Assembly: GCA_028015205.1 (NCBI GenBank)
Contig: CM051517.1
Span: 57,597,455-57,661,454 of the forward strand
Reading direction: 5' to 3'
From: Mytilisepta virgata
Lineage: Eukaryota > Mollusca > Bivalvia > Mytilida > Mytilidae
DNA length: 64,000 bases
Both the position numbers and the translations under genes were made by a program. Below the pieces are notes generated by a model that saw only the letters and a list, made by a program, of their open reading frames with translations, ran no database searches and was not told where the DNA came from. Positions within the stretch are counted from its first letter, which is position 1. Every line of letters starts with the position of its first letter. Below are positions 49,840 to 60,968 of the stretch, in pieces.

Positions 49840-50917
49840 GCTGTGAAAAGTGTATTCACTCCATATACATGTAATATATAAAATAAAAGTGTAACGGAAC
49901 CATTTTTAAAAGCCCTTTTTAGACGACATAAAGACACTTGTACATAGATAATAATGGGCGGTCGAAATATAAGATACAAGTACAGATCTAGATATGAAGC
50001 AGAAGTGGGTGCGTCTGTGGCCTCTAATTTCAAGTTTGCTAGGATAGATGAGATGTAGGTTTTTAAACTAAGGATTATTAAGTGACAAAACATCATCTAT
50101 ATAGCGGAAACTGAAAATGAAGGACTGGGTTAATTTCTTTTCTTTAGGATTCATTCAGCTTGCCCAAAAGCAGCACAGTTTTTTCCCCATTTGGATGCCG
50201 ATCGTTTGCTGAAAAACATGTCCTCCAAACTGAAAGATGTCAATGAGAAATTCGTTAACAACAGTCTCAGAGTACTTTCTTTAGAACGGCAGTATGTTTT
50301 GTGACCAAATAAGCCTGTTCCTTACCTAACAACACATAGGCATATCTTTGTAAACCTTGTTTAGTGTAGAAACATTGGTGAATTAGCTCAAGAAAAACAT
50401 TTCAATTTGTCATGTGGGAGGGTTGTAAACAGTGTAGAAAAATCAAGTTTTTATGCTATTACAATAGGTAGGGTCACTAGAAAGAGATATTTCTGTAAGT
50501 ATTTAGAATTTCTTAGAATTTTAGAATCCACATCTGATTCACACACTTTAGGAGTTTAGAAAGGGGTTTAGTAGTGCATTTGGCAGAGCCTGCTGTATGG
50601 AAACTCATGAAGTTTGGGTATCCAGTAAATTGAAGGTTAAAATTGTCATTACTTACATTAATACCAAAGGAAGACAGAACAGAAATATGATTATTGATAA
50701 TATCTTACCTTGGTATGGTAGTGTGCGTGTAAGTGGGGTTGCCAAGTGAATTGTCAATACCCATCTCCTTAGTCAGGCAGTCAGTGTAGTGTCTTTTGCA
50801 GACAAAAACTATGTTATTTGGAGCTTTGTCAGCTGGAACAATTACACAATTGTCATGAAGGTAGGACAGTGTTTTTGTAACTTGTGATCGTTAAAAGCTG
50901 TCAGATTTAGAACTCAT
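49840..50917 (-). pseudogene. Penelope-like reverse transcriptase remnant, main part
   Basis: Minus-strand blocks in N to C order: TKTLSYLHDNCVIVPADK with APNNIVFVCKRHYTDCL (50770-50880); a region with SGSAKCTTKPLSKL-like sense (about 50540-50590); KYSETVVNEFLIDIF with QFGGHVFQQTIGIQMGK (50165-50265); and DAPTSASYLDLYL (about 49965-50010). GI-MG followed by NCA is the expected catalytic-domain entrance. A one-base A-run error frameshifts it. The catalytic YIDD-type motif is not seen intact. The PADK block is characteristic of Penelope-like elements. Multiple stops and shifts show a dead copy. Confidence 0.75.
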
Positions 50918-52424
50918 CAGGGGCGGGTACAGGTGAGAGCGTAATGGGCATACGCGCCCCCCCTTTAAAAATCAAAGTGCATAGGCACTGCTAGGGTTAG
51001 GTTGCTAGCATTTGACTTTTATTTGTACAAACATTGCTGATGATTATTTCAATAAATATGCACTAATCAATCAAAGAAAGCACGAGTCGGCTAACGCTTC
51101 TTGAATTATCACTCTAAATTGAATTTTTTTAAAAAGACAAACGCATAATAATGATCTGATGAATTAAAATAAACAGAAATCAAAGGTCTTCAAGTTATTA
51201 AGGTTATATAAAAAGACAAAGTTTGGACAATTGTAGAAGGGGGTCATTTCTACAATATATTTACACTACCTTGCGCATGTGCAGGTAGATCAGAACGTAA
51301 ACATTCAAGCTTTCAATTAAAATAAACCCATTATACTTTCGATAATACCGTTTTCTAAATTAATGATAAACACATTGTTTTTCAATCTTAATGTGCAAGT
51401 TGTCGGCATTTCAAATAACCTGTATGCAATTCTATCACTGACCAACAGGTTTGACAAAATGAAGTCACGATGATCAGGTCAAAAGGTTAATCAAATACAC
51501 AAAATACCATCAGAATTACAAGAATAAGCAAATAATGTGCAAAATATGTTCTGTATAAGTTAACAATCACGTTCACAACAAAAATGGAACTTACCTTTGA
51601 AATCTTTTGAAAATAAGATCGGAGTCGAAAATATCCGTGCAAATGTCACAGTAAACATTCAAAATCCTTACGCCGATATCTGGTACATTTTAAAAGGCGC
51701 GAATACTTTACACGGCTTTCAAAACAAAAAGGAAATCGTCAATAAAACACACATCTTTTATTAAATAACTGGACAATTACACTTCTCGGTGTGTTTCAGT
51801 TACATTTCTATTAAAAAACAACTACAACAGCAACAACAAATATTAGGACTATTTTACCGCGGAATGTTTATTTTCTTATATGATATTCCAATATAAACAT
51901 AGTCGTAATTCGGAAAGAAATTCGTTTCTTTGCGCATGTGTCATATCCCAAAATCGAGATAAAAAGCTGCTTAACTAGCCTTGCTTAAGCTTCAATCCTA
52001 GATAAGCTTGCATATTTACTCATAAAAACATAGTTTCAAAAACTTCTGGTCCAACTTTTTCCACAAAACACCAGATTTCCAAAGTTTCCTTCATTGTCTA
52101 ACCAAACGACCGACGGCATAAGGGTTTTGGTTGCTTAGCAACCTAACCCTAAAAACTATCGTAATCTGCTTATACTGTATTGAATATGGCAATTTAATAT
52201 ACCATAGACAATTAATGGAGAGAATTCGGCATAAAAAATATCAAACCCTGACACTTTAACTATAAAATATACATGCTCAAAGTCGGGAACCATTACATTG
52301 GTGCATTTCACAATTATTTGTTTTTTAGCAAAAAAAGGTCCAAAAAATTTTTCGTCTCGCTCCGCTCGCCGAAAGTTTTATTATTACCCCCCCCCCTTTT
52401 TGAAATATCCTGGAAACACCCCTG
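50918..52424. mobile_element. 1.5-kb TIR DNA element inserted in the reverse transcriptase remnant
   Basis: The termini are CAGGGGCGGGTACAGG (left) and, reading inward from the right, CAGGGGTGTTTCCAGG. Twelve of 16 positions agree. The flanks carry a 5-bp direct repeat CTCAT (50913-50917 and 52425-52429). Outside the termini, minus-strand reverse transcriptase sequence continues on both sides, so the insertion is delimited by its target gene. An internal inverted pair agggttaggttgctag (50990-51005) and gcttagcaacctaaccct (52133-52150) lies near the ends. No transposase ORF is seen, so it is non-autonomous. The superfamily is uncertain: the terminus suggests hAT-like, but hAT usually makes 8-bp duplications. 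Confidence 0.75.
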
Positions 52425-52570
52425 CTCATGGACGTTCTAAGGTGTCGAAAGCGAGCAAGAATTAATGACTTTAATGACCTTATCCAATTCGAAAGTGTTT
52501 TCTGGCATAGTCTTCAACTGCATCTATCAGTATTTTGATGTGTTTCCAGTTTATAGGCTGGGGCTCACAA
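52425..52570 (-). pseudogene. Penelope-like element, N-terminal fragment
   Basis: The minus strand reads HIKILIDAVEDYARKHFRIG, then stops, then FDTLERP up to the CTCAT target site. This is the expected segment upstream of the PADK block on the other side of the inserted element. The AVEDYAR phrase is familiar from this reverse transcriptase family. Confidence 0.6.
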
Positions 52571-53038
52571 TATTTGGGACCTTTAAACATGTAAAACCCT
52601 TAAGTTGGATTATCTCTTCTTGCAAGCATCCAGCGATAATTATCTTGCTTTATGCAGGTTGGGAATAATAAGTATATCAAAATCCGTTCAAAGGTTTAGA
52701 AGGAGTTGCTTTTTCAAGACACTTAAACAGCCTGACGGAAGGATGGTACGACAGACGGACAAGGTGATTCGTATACACCCACTCAAAACATTGTTAAGAT
52801 AAGATTTTATACAATAAGCTAATTTTTAATTGAACCGAAAAATATTCATCAGTCTTGTTTTTTATTATTATTTTTAAATTAGTCAATTCCATAGAAGAAA
52901 TACAGTTTTTTTAATTTAAAAATACTATTTTTTTCTAAGGGAGAAATATTTAAGAATGATTCGTATTTACTATTTTTTAATATTCAGATGAGATGATTAT
53001 GTGCAGCATGATATGAAAATCATTAAAGAATTAAAAGG
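52571..53038. other. Unassigned repeat-like sequence
   Basis: aagcatccagcgataattat ... cctgacggaaggatggtacg + acagacggac is a phrase typical of bivalve dispersed repeats (52620-52790). Beyond it, only AT-rich sequence is seen. Confidence 0.4.
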
Positions 53039-54262
53039 TCATTTGTGCCTAGCACAAATGATAAGGTCTTTCCTTTTCACGTTTCCAGTTTTGCAACAAA
53101 GAGGCCCTGCCCCTCTATTTTTGGCAAGGGGCGTAACTCTTGGGAAATCAATAAAATAGACCCAAAAAAAATTGGTACCTAATATTATTTCAACATGTTG
53201 CATACATTTTTTGGAAATGTTAAGTTTGGCAGAATTTTTGAGGAAAAGCGATAACAAGGTTTTCGGAGTTAGGGGAGATAACCGCTATAAAGGAAATGTT
53301 ACGGTATAGTGCCCAAACCACAAGATGGCTTTCGGTCAACTGATACTTGATACCTAATGTTATTTCAACATGTCGCATACTTTTTTGGGGAAATGTCTTT
53401 AAAGTTTGACGGAAAAAGAATAATAATAAATATCTATACTATTGGTAGCCTTCTTAATTCAAAAATATATGGTTGCTAAAGGTTTTTATGTTCATAACAA
53501 GTGGTTGCTAAGGACAAAAATATCTTTATGTCATTGCTAAGGATGAATATATTACTTCCAGTATTAAAAATGTCATATCTACTATTCATAGCCTCTAAAG
53601 TTAAAAAAAAAAGTGGTTGCTAAGGACTTATATGTCGTTGCTAGGGACAAAAATTTCATTTCCAGTATTAAAAATGTCATATTTATATTATTCATAGCCT
53701 AAGTTCAAAAATATATGGTTGTTAATGTTTTTTACGTCGTTGCTAGGGACTTTGACATTTGATCTTGACCTAACTTTGTAGATCGTATTATGCTGAACAT
53801 TTTTGCGATTCAAAGTTTCTTTCTATCTCTAACCTCGTTTGAGATATAAGCAAAAAATCTTCATTTCAGACCCCGAAAAACAGTTTTGGTGCCCTAGGTC
53901 CATAATGGTTGGTCCAATAATTTTGGACCCAGTATAACAAATGTAGATCTTTATAAGACACACATTTTCTCCATTACATGTTATCAGCCATCTTTTACAG
54001 TTATTGAGTAATTTCGATAACAAGCTAAGGTCAAAATCTAGGTCATGACCTTGACCTTTGACCAGTGACGTATCCAAATATGAGTAATGGCTATGACCAT
54101 AAAAGGCTTGTGGTTGCACCTGATTTCCGTATTGTTCACCTGTTAAAGGGCATAACAATAGAATTCGTGACGTAAGTGACTCTGCAGATAAACAGACACT
54201 CAACAGCTGTGTTGAATCTAAGGGCTCTCTTGGCCTAAGGCTTGTTTTCCACATTTCCACCA
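53039..54262. repeat. Composite dispersed repeat with palindromic head
   Basis: It opens with a perfect 23-nt palindrome TCATTTGTGC-CTA-GCACAAATGA (53039-53061). Two ~170-bp-spaced copies of gatacctaat-ttatttcaac + atgt-gcatac follow (53173 and 53350). Then come several units with ggttgctaaggac or gttgctagggac (53470-53750), and finally a caaggtcatgaccttgacct-type region ending in taagggctctcttggcctaa. The boundaries are tentative. Confidence 0.55.
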
Positions 54263-54519
54263 CTGTCTAATATTTTTTCGTGGAGTAACGTCCAACACCG
54301 CTCCTACGAATAAAATTCTTTATTTTTTAATTCGCATCGTAGTAGCGTACTACTAGGCTTGACTGTGCAGTCACATGTACAGACATTCGACGACTGGATT
54401 CAATTTCTTCTTATTTTCGGCACGATCATTTCTGTGTTGTTCTACATCACGGATACAGATTATACTGTCATATCTAGCCGTGAATTTTTGTTTTTACCGC
54501 ACAGAAAATAATTTAAACT

Positions 54520-55010
54520 AAGAGCTCCCAAGAGCCTGTATCGCTCACCTGGACTATGTCCATCTTGACTGGCATCTGGAACATTGCTGTCAAGTTCCAA
54601 TTGGCTCACTGGTTTCAAATAAGAAGATTATTCAGTGAACTTTCCCGTTAGGTCTTATGTTAATCTAAGTTCCGCTCTGGCAGTCCATCTTGGGTGATGG
54701 ATAGGGTCATCGAATATACTTCTGAAAGAGGACCACCTAAGGACCATTGCTGCCTAGTTTTGTTCCTATTGGCAAAGTGCTTTCAGACAAGAACATCTTT
54801 AAATAAATTTCCCATAGGGTCCTATGTTAAACTATGTTCGACTCTGGCGGCCATCTTGGATAACGGGCGCGGTCATCGGATATAAGTCTGAAAGAGGACC
54901 ACCTAAGGACATTCCTGATAAGTTTTGTTCCAATTGGCCCAGTGGTTTTCAGAGGAGATGATCTTTAAAGGAAAGTTTACGACGACGATGACGATGGACG
55001 ACCATTTTCA
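54520..55010 (-). repeat. Dispersed repeat family 1, minus-strand copy
   Basis: Read on the minus strand it begins with gtcgtccatcgtcatcgtcg, carries two well-preserved modules (each with aggtggtcctctttcag and catcttgga/gccatcttgg) and ends caggtgagcgatacaggctc + ttgggagctc. It is among the least diverged copies, and the only one inverted relative to the rest. Confidence 0.8.
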
Positions 55011-55219
55011 AAACTTATTTTGGGTATTATTCCTAATATTTCTACAAACTATGTGAATAAAATTTCATATTCGGGCAAACAAGACGTGTATTTCTTTTCA
55101 TGTATTCCAGAAATTTTTTTCCCGAACCTTTCATTCAACTTCTAACTTTATATGCATAAACATAAGTCTATCTATCACTTTTCCATCAGATATTTAAATT
55201 TAAAAAAATTCTAAATATA
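55011..55219. other. AT-rich DNA, nothing recognised
   Basis: Short interval between a family 1 copy and a MITE-like element. No feature is supported. Confidence 0.4.
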
Positions 55220-55733
55220 GGTTGGATTTCTTTCTAACCAAAATTTTGTAAACGTTGTGTAGCGTTTGTTATCGTTTGTTAAACGATAAAAAAGTTGAAA
55301 CAAATACATCGTTTAATCAGTGTTTTTTGAACCTGTTTTGAACTTTTAATTATGCATACACATGGTGTTGATAAACAGACTTAAATTGTTATTTTGCAAA
55401 AACATGGCAGTGATCTTCTTTTAAATCACTTTTGTGTGCTGTTTATATGTTCACAGAAACCACATGTTAATGAAAAATCAATAATAATATACATACCTCC
55501 TTTTCTGTTGACAGAATCCATCTTTGTAATAACCACGGGAAAAAAAAAACACGTGCAGATCAAGGTTGAAGTTAGAAACAAATGTAGCGTTTGACAAACT
55601 GTAGACGCATCTTTAGCGAATGCATAGTTTGTCAAAGTTTATGTAAACTTTTCAAACGTATGTTAGAAACAAATGATGAAAACATATACGCGCTTAGCCG
55701 TTTGCATCGTTTGTGTTAGAAAAAAATGCACCC
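55220..55733. mobile_element. MITE-like element with ~24-bp imperfect TIRs
   Basis: The left end GGTTGGATTTCTTTCTAACC and the reverse complement of the right end GGGTGCATTTTTTTCTAACA agree at most positions. Sequence just inside both ends is rich in the gtttg-aaacg and cgtttg words. The flanks suggest a TA or ATA duplication (aaatata| and |ataattt). No ORF of note. Confidence 0.55.
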
Positions 55734-56189
55734 ATAATTTGCACAAAAAGAGTGAAAATTGAGCACGCATTACGTCATATTTTCAATGTTTAAAACTTGT
55801 GTTTATTTGTCGTAGCATATACCTGTAGCATGTGCTCTTTACTATTTTCTTCACGTAGTAAAATACTTTGCAGGTGCGTAACCCGATTTTGACGAAAGCG
55901 TGGATAGTAAAAAGCGCGGGCTATATAACAAGCCTTTTGAGGTAATTGTTATTACCCTCTACAACACACAGAAAATCTCGTGCACAAACAAACCTTTTAT
56001 GGTGATGCACCCCCCCCACACACACACACATTTGGATGCGTCATTAAGGCGGAGCTTTTCAGCATGTATTGACATGATAATATTGCACATTGAAAATATG
56101 CGATGATTATCCCTGATATCCAACCAGATAAAGATTCTCATAGATTGTTTCCATGGGACATATGAAAGGCCGTTTATGTCAAAAACGAT

Positions 56190-56505
56190 ATCAAATAACG
56201 CGTTAAAATTTTAACGCGATAAATACCCGTTTAACGCGATAAAATGTAAATTAATGCGATAAAACCTCATTTAACGCGTTAAAAATAAGAACATTGAAAA
56301 GAAATTGAAAAATGATATAAATTTTATCGCGTCATTCACTAACGGCTTAAATAAATTTTATATCGTAAATTTTAAGTCGCAAATTCTGATGCAGACTAGC
56401 CATTGATGTCTTAAAGAAGAATATCAACGCGTTAAGACATATTTTTAACGCGTTAAAACACCTATTTATCGCGTTAAAAAATACATTTAACGCGTTAAAA
56501 AAAAT
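56190..56505. repeat. TTAACGCGTTAA-type palindrome array, left
   Basis: About ten copies of a 12-14 nt palindrome, (T)TTAACGCGTTAA(A), TTTAACGCGATAAA or TTTATCGCGWTAAA, are separated by short AT-rich spacers, with a gap at about 56290-56420. CpG-containing cores stand out sharply in an otherwise CpG-poor, AT-rich background. Confidence 0.85.
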
Positions 56506-56810
56506 TTAGTAAAATATGAACTTTTAGTCTAGAACATCAGATATAATACTTTAATTGATTTCATTTGTCGTTTTTGGACGAGTTATTAGTTATTTAGAGA
56601 CGTTTTAGAAGACTTATATGTAGTATTCAGTTTGGAAGTTATGAGATAATATACATATGACACTTGTTTATTTTATTATTGTTATAATTTTGAATTTCAG
56701 GTAGATTTGTTGAAGGGTAACCTAGATTATAAAACCGTTAGATCCAATTGATAGTTTACAGCGTTGAGAGAACTAAAATGTTTTGAACATACAAAGACAG
56801 CAACCTTATA

Positions 56811-57140
56811 ACAAAAGCCTAAATTTACTTTTCATATATAATAATAATGTACAAGAAGGGGTCTCGACCTGGACAAAAAACTAAAACATGCACATAACAA
56901 ACATTAAGTGTATATTTTACGCGTTAAAAGTATATTTAACGCGATAAACGAATATTTAACGCGATAAAAGAATGTTCAACGCGATAAAAGAATATTTAAC
57001 GCGATAAAAATATTTTACCTGATGTAAATTACTGGCTTCTGTATACTTTTTTTATCGCGATAAACATTTCAATTGTGATATAAATGAATTTAAGTCTTAG
57101 ATTTTAACGCGATAGCATATTTTGCTATCTAACGCGTTAA
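56811..57140 (+). repeat. Palindrome array, middle, direct copy of 60969-61317
   Basis: The stretch shares aagaaggggtctcgacctgg, ttactggcttctgtatac and gatagcatattttgctatc (itself a palindrome) with 60969-61317. It has eight CGCG cores against nine in the partner, which has one additional ~20-bp unit. It ends where the foldback element begins. Confidence 0.85.
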
Positions 57141-57530
57141 TACGGAAGCGTATAGGTATCTTTTTTTTGTTGTTGTTGCTATTGACTTGTTGCGTTATAT
57201 CATACTTATCGATATATTTTATGTCGACTTGTGTGGCGATACCGCAATAAGTTATGAAAAATATTGCGAAATATTGTGTTATATCAAAACAATGCGATAT
57301 AAAAAATATTGACTTGAAGTAGATGCCAATATATTTATGTCGATACAAATTATAATCGAATTTAATTATATCGATTAAAAATGACAATCAATTTATCAAA
57401 TATATTTATCTCAATATTTCGAGAACAATACCGCTATATGTTTCTTATATTACGATATATCGATATACTAGAAAATGATTTGTTGCGTTATTTCGACATA
57501 TATCGATTTTAATATTATACAATTATCCCC

Positions 57531-57650
57531 CTTGTTGGTGTGTGACTCGACGGTTTGTCTCCCAGAGGAAAGTAAGGTCTCCCGAGGGCTTGCCCGAGGG
57601 TGATCTTAATTTCCGAGGGGAGACAAACCGTTGGGTCACACACCAACAAG
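57531..57650. repeat. 120-nt hairpin inside the left foldback arm
   Basis: cttgttggtgtgtgac and gtcacacaccaacaag bracket complementary ggtttgtctccc and gggagacaaacc blocks and a loop with cccgagggcttgcccgaggg. It is GC-richer than anything nearby. The right arm has the same hairpin at 58642-58761, so the element is a palindrome containing palindromes. Confidence 0.85.
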
Positions 57651-58004
57651 TGTCTCCCAGAGGAAAGTAAGGTCACTCGAGGGCTTTTTTTTGAGGTATT
57701 AAATGACCCTTGCTGTTCCTGTACAGCTCATTAGTAAAATTTTCCCAAACCACAATATTCCATTTGGGGCCCAAAAGGCAGCCTACCCCTCCCTCTTAAT
57801 TCACCCTTTGTGACAAATGATGGCACCAAGGGTATTCTGCATGGTACTGTTAATTCATACATGTGAATTTGGGTCCCAAATGTTACTGCTTCTGTAGCTA
57901 TAATGTTTGTCTTGCAATCAAGACCAAAAAAGTGTATCCAGATATCAGTGGAGAGGATTAGGGGAAAATAGGCTGGAAAGGGCCATGATGCATTGAGGCA
58001 TCAT

Positions 58005-58368
58005 CAATCTAATTAAAAACCAATCTCTCATCGCTCCCGTTTTCTGATATGTCGCGTGGGAGATCTAACGAAACCCGCTTTGAGGTCACATGTGAGTGAC
58101 CTCGTAGGTGTGTCCTGTTCGACCAATGAAATTGCCGCTTAGGCGATCTTGTAAGTTGATCATTTTTATTAACGAAGAAATCGTCAGTCCCCAGAATTCA
58201 TAAACTTTTTTGATTGGCTTACTGATAGGAAGTCAACTCATTTGCATGTCATTATAAATTCATAAGTTCCGATTCACTCACATGTGACCTCAAAGCGGAT
58301 TTCGTTAGATCTCCCACGCGACATATCAGAAAACGGGAGCGATGAGAGGTCGGTTTTTAATTAGATTG
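58005..58368. mobile_element. 364-bp MITE with 95-bp TIRs and 9-bp target duplication
   Basis: The ends CAATCTAATTAAAAACC and GGTTTTTAATTAGATTG are perfect complements. The inverted repeats extend to 58005-58099 and 58274-58368 with about three mismatches. AGGCATCAT flanks both sides (57996-58004 and 58369-58377). Long TIRs plus a 9-bp duplication are typical of Mutator-like (MULE) elements, so it is probably a non-autonomous MULE. It lies in the loop of the foldback element and is therefore younger. Confidence 0.9.
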
Positions 58369-58641
58369 AGGCATCATACGCCTGGAAAGGGTTAAAACAT
58401 GCATTTATAAAATGGTTTAAAAGACCTGCCGAGTTATTTATTTTCAATACATTGTAGGTGAGGTTATTTATTTTCAAACTACCACAGAACAAACCATTTA
58501 TTTTTGTTATTATCAAGGCTGAGTTATTTATTTTCAAAATCCTCCTGGCCCCCATCAGAATATCAAATGGTCGTCCCCTAAACGGAAAATTTCGAGTGCT
58601 GTCGAAAGTTGAATATTCGATATAATATAACAGTTATCACC

Positions 58642-58761
58642 CTTGTTGGTGTGTGACCCAACGGTTTGTCTCCCCTCAGAAATTAAGGTCACCCTCGGGC
58701 AAGCCCTCGGGTAACCTTACTTTCCTCTGGGAGACAAACCGTCGGGTCACACACCAACAAG
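58642..58761. repeat. 120-nt hairpin inside the right foldback arm
   Basis: Counterpart of 57531-57650. Here the stem extends further outward (ttatcaccc and gggtgataa), giving about 136 nt. Confidence 0.85.
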
Positions 58762-59150
58762 GGTGATAATTGTATAATATTAAAATTGATATATGTCGAA
58801 ATAACGCAACAAATCATTTTCTAGTATATCGATATATCGTAATATAAGAAACATATAGCGGTATTGTTTTCGAAATATTGAGATAAATATATTTGATAAA
58901 TTGATTGTCATTTTTAATCGATATAATTAAATTCGATTATAATTTGTATCGACATAAATATATTGGCATCTACTTCAAGTCAATATTTTTTTTATCGCAT
59001 TGTTTTGATATAACACAATATTTCGCAATATTTTTCATAACTTATTGCGGTATCGCCACACAAGTCGACATAAAATATATCGATAAGTATGATATAACGC
59101 AACAAGTCAATAGCAACAACAACAAAAAAAGATACCTATACGCTTCCGTA

Positions 59151-60568
59151 ATCGAGAGGTCATACATGTTGTTTCATGTGCAGGGCCATAAATTACCACT
59201 TGTTTAAAAGGAGGCAGTAAATAAGGCGGGACATGGAACATAGACATATACAATAATAATATTAATGTTATAAATGTTGAGGAAATAAAATAAATACAAT
59301 ATACAATATTAGAATAAATCCGATGATTAGTGAGGTAAGAGGGAAAATAGGATGGAAAAAGTGGGTGGTTAATTGAGAGAAACCATTTTATCATCCATCA
59401 CTCTAATAAACTTGCACAGTTTTTTTTAGTTTGGATTGCTTTGTTGTATTCATAAGTTCATTAAACTTTAAAATATTACAATTTTTTGTAATTTTTTTAG
59501 CTGAAAACTGGTTTTTTTCTAGTCTAGAGTCCGTCAAGGACACCAGAAGCTGAACAGATTTAAGTGCTTTATCCTGCCATTTCGTCCTTTTCCAGTTTAG
59601 TTTACTACGTTTCACAGTGATATCAAGGGATGCAAAAAATGGCTTATAACGATTTAAGAAATATTTTGTGTCAGCAAAAATGCATGTTAGTATTCATATT
59701 ATGTACCTACAAAGTTCATATTAGATTGTGGAAGTGCGATCAAAGTCGAGTTGACTACCCATCACATGAAAAGAGTTATCCTAATACCCCTCCTGTGACT
59801 GGTTGGTCCAGAATATTTTAATTGTAAACATTTCCAAAAATTGACTATGAAAGACCGCAACCATGTTATCAAGAAATTTGATGGACCCCTCTTTTCATGT
59901 GATAGATATCATAACTTTGATCGCTATTCAACAAATCAATCATTGGAATAGTTAGTTCCCTCTCATCGAAACAAACAGAAAGTTGTGAGAGTTTTCATGC
60001 ATTTTGATGCTCAGAGACCATGAAGAATTAAATAAATTATTATAAATTATCACTCGGTGATAACTAATATAATAAAAATCAAATACACCTTGCCATTCAT
60101 GTCAAAGGTGAGCTTCTTTATGTTTGACCCGGCCGGTATTTGTGTTATCTATCTATACGTTTTTTAATAGTCTAAATACTTTTTTGCCAGTCCGCCGCAA
60201 TAGGCAATAGGTGGCAATTAATGGCCTACATGTTTCAATTTAAATTAATTTACAGCCCTATCATATACAACCTAAATTCGACCCTTATTTTGGTCCACTC
60301 ATTTTCTTCATTACTAACTTTCAAAACAAAACAAAAATACATGTAAGGTAACCAATCAAACAACTTGCAAATGCAGTATGTCTCTGTTCTTTTATTGATA
60401 ATTTTAAATTACACAAATGTATTTTAAAAGAAATAAATCATGACAGAAAGCATATTGGCAAGCTCCTCTCATTTGCTCAGACATCAAATATGATCCAATG
60501 ACGTGAAAGTTTACAATAATACATGACAAACAGAAAATTTCAGAGCATAAGCATAAAAAAAATAACAG
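59151..60568. other. AT-rich DNA with one large hairpin
   Basis: No gene is recognised. The only structure noted is a hairpin with GCGATCAAAGT (59736-59746) pairing ACTTTGATCGC (59914-59924), and ATCACATGAAAAGAG (59761-59775) pairing CTCTTTTCATGTGAT (59889-59903). Both pairs are perfect. Confidence 0.6.
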
Positions 60569-60569
60569 T

Positions 60570-60780
60570 TCAAAGATACTTATCTTAGTTATTGTAAATT
60601 TATGGTATGCTATATACGTATTTCAAGGAGTTGCCTCTAAACGGTAGTATTAGAACAGAATCTTTTTTGAATACCGAAAACCAAAATTATTTAAAATAAG
60701 GTGCACTCACAAAAAATTACGAAAGAGAAAACTAATTTTAACTAAGAACATCTACTATATGTGCAATACAAAGAATAATC
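60570..60780 (+). repeat. Dispersed repeat shared with 39950-40150
   Basis: Same ordered phrases as the partner: tcaaagatacttat, gtaaatttatggtatgctat, atttcaaggagttgcctct, aagaacatctactat, gtgcaatacaaagaat. It is AT-enriched relative to the partner and lacks its candidate ORF. Confidence 0.7.
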
Positions 60781-60968
60781 CTCTCTGTTTCTATCGGGTT
60801 TGAATTTTCTTTAATACTGATAATTTCCGTAAATTGTGTCTTTTGATGTCTAGTTTGTTAAAATCAGATATGTAACCACTTCATAATATTTTTTTTTTTT
60901 TAAATTTAACATGTAATTCCTATCTTGACTTTCATTTCGAAATTGACGACACAGAGATAATATTACAA

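Larger units (their letters stand above)
57141..59150. mobile_element. Foldback element with ~510-bp terminal inverted repeats
   Basis: The left arm 57141-57650 and right arm 58642-59150 are reverse complements with only scattered mismatches, starting TACGGAAGCG and ending CGCTTCCGTA. The arms are full of ATCGATATA-type words. A TA duplication is possible (57141-57142 and 59149-59150). The arms carry mirror-image ~96-100 codon ORFs that read outward; I treat these as chance. The loop (57651-58641) contains a MITE and non-coding sequence, so no transposase is present. Confidence 0.88.

Noticed and set aside
53829..54263. 144-codon minus-strand ORF
   Set aside because: It is contained in a composite dispersed repeat with bivalve-typical non-coding phrases (gaccttgacctttgacc).
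57097..59207. Mirror-image 96- and 100-codon ORFs
   Set aside because: They are the same stretch of the foldback inverted repeats read outward from each arm. Their match is due to the DNA repeat, and the composition is Ile/Tyr/Phe-rich.
60570..60780. Coding potential of the repeat shared with 39873-40151 (92-codon ORF there)
   Set aside because: The second copy does not preserve the reading frame, so the shared sequence is best treated as a non-coding dispersed repeat.
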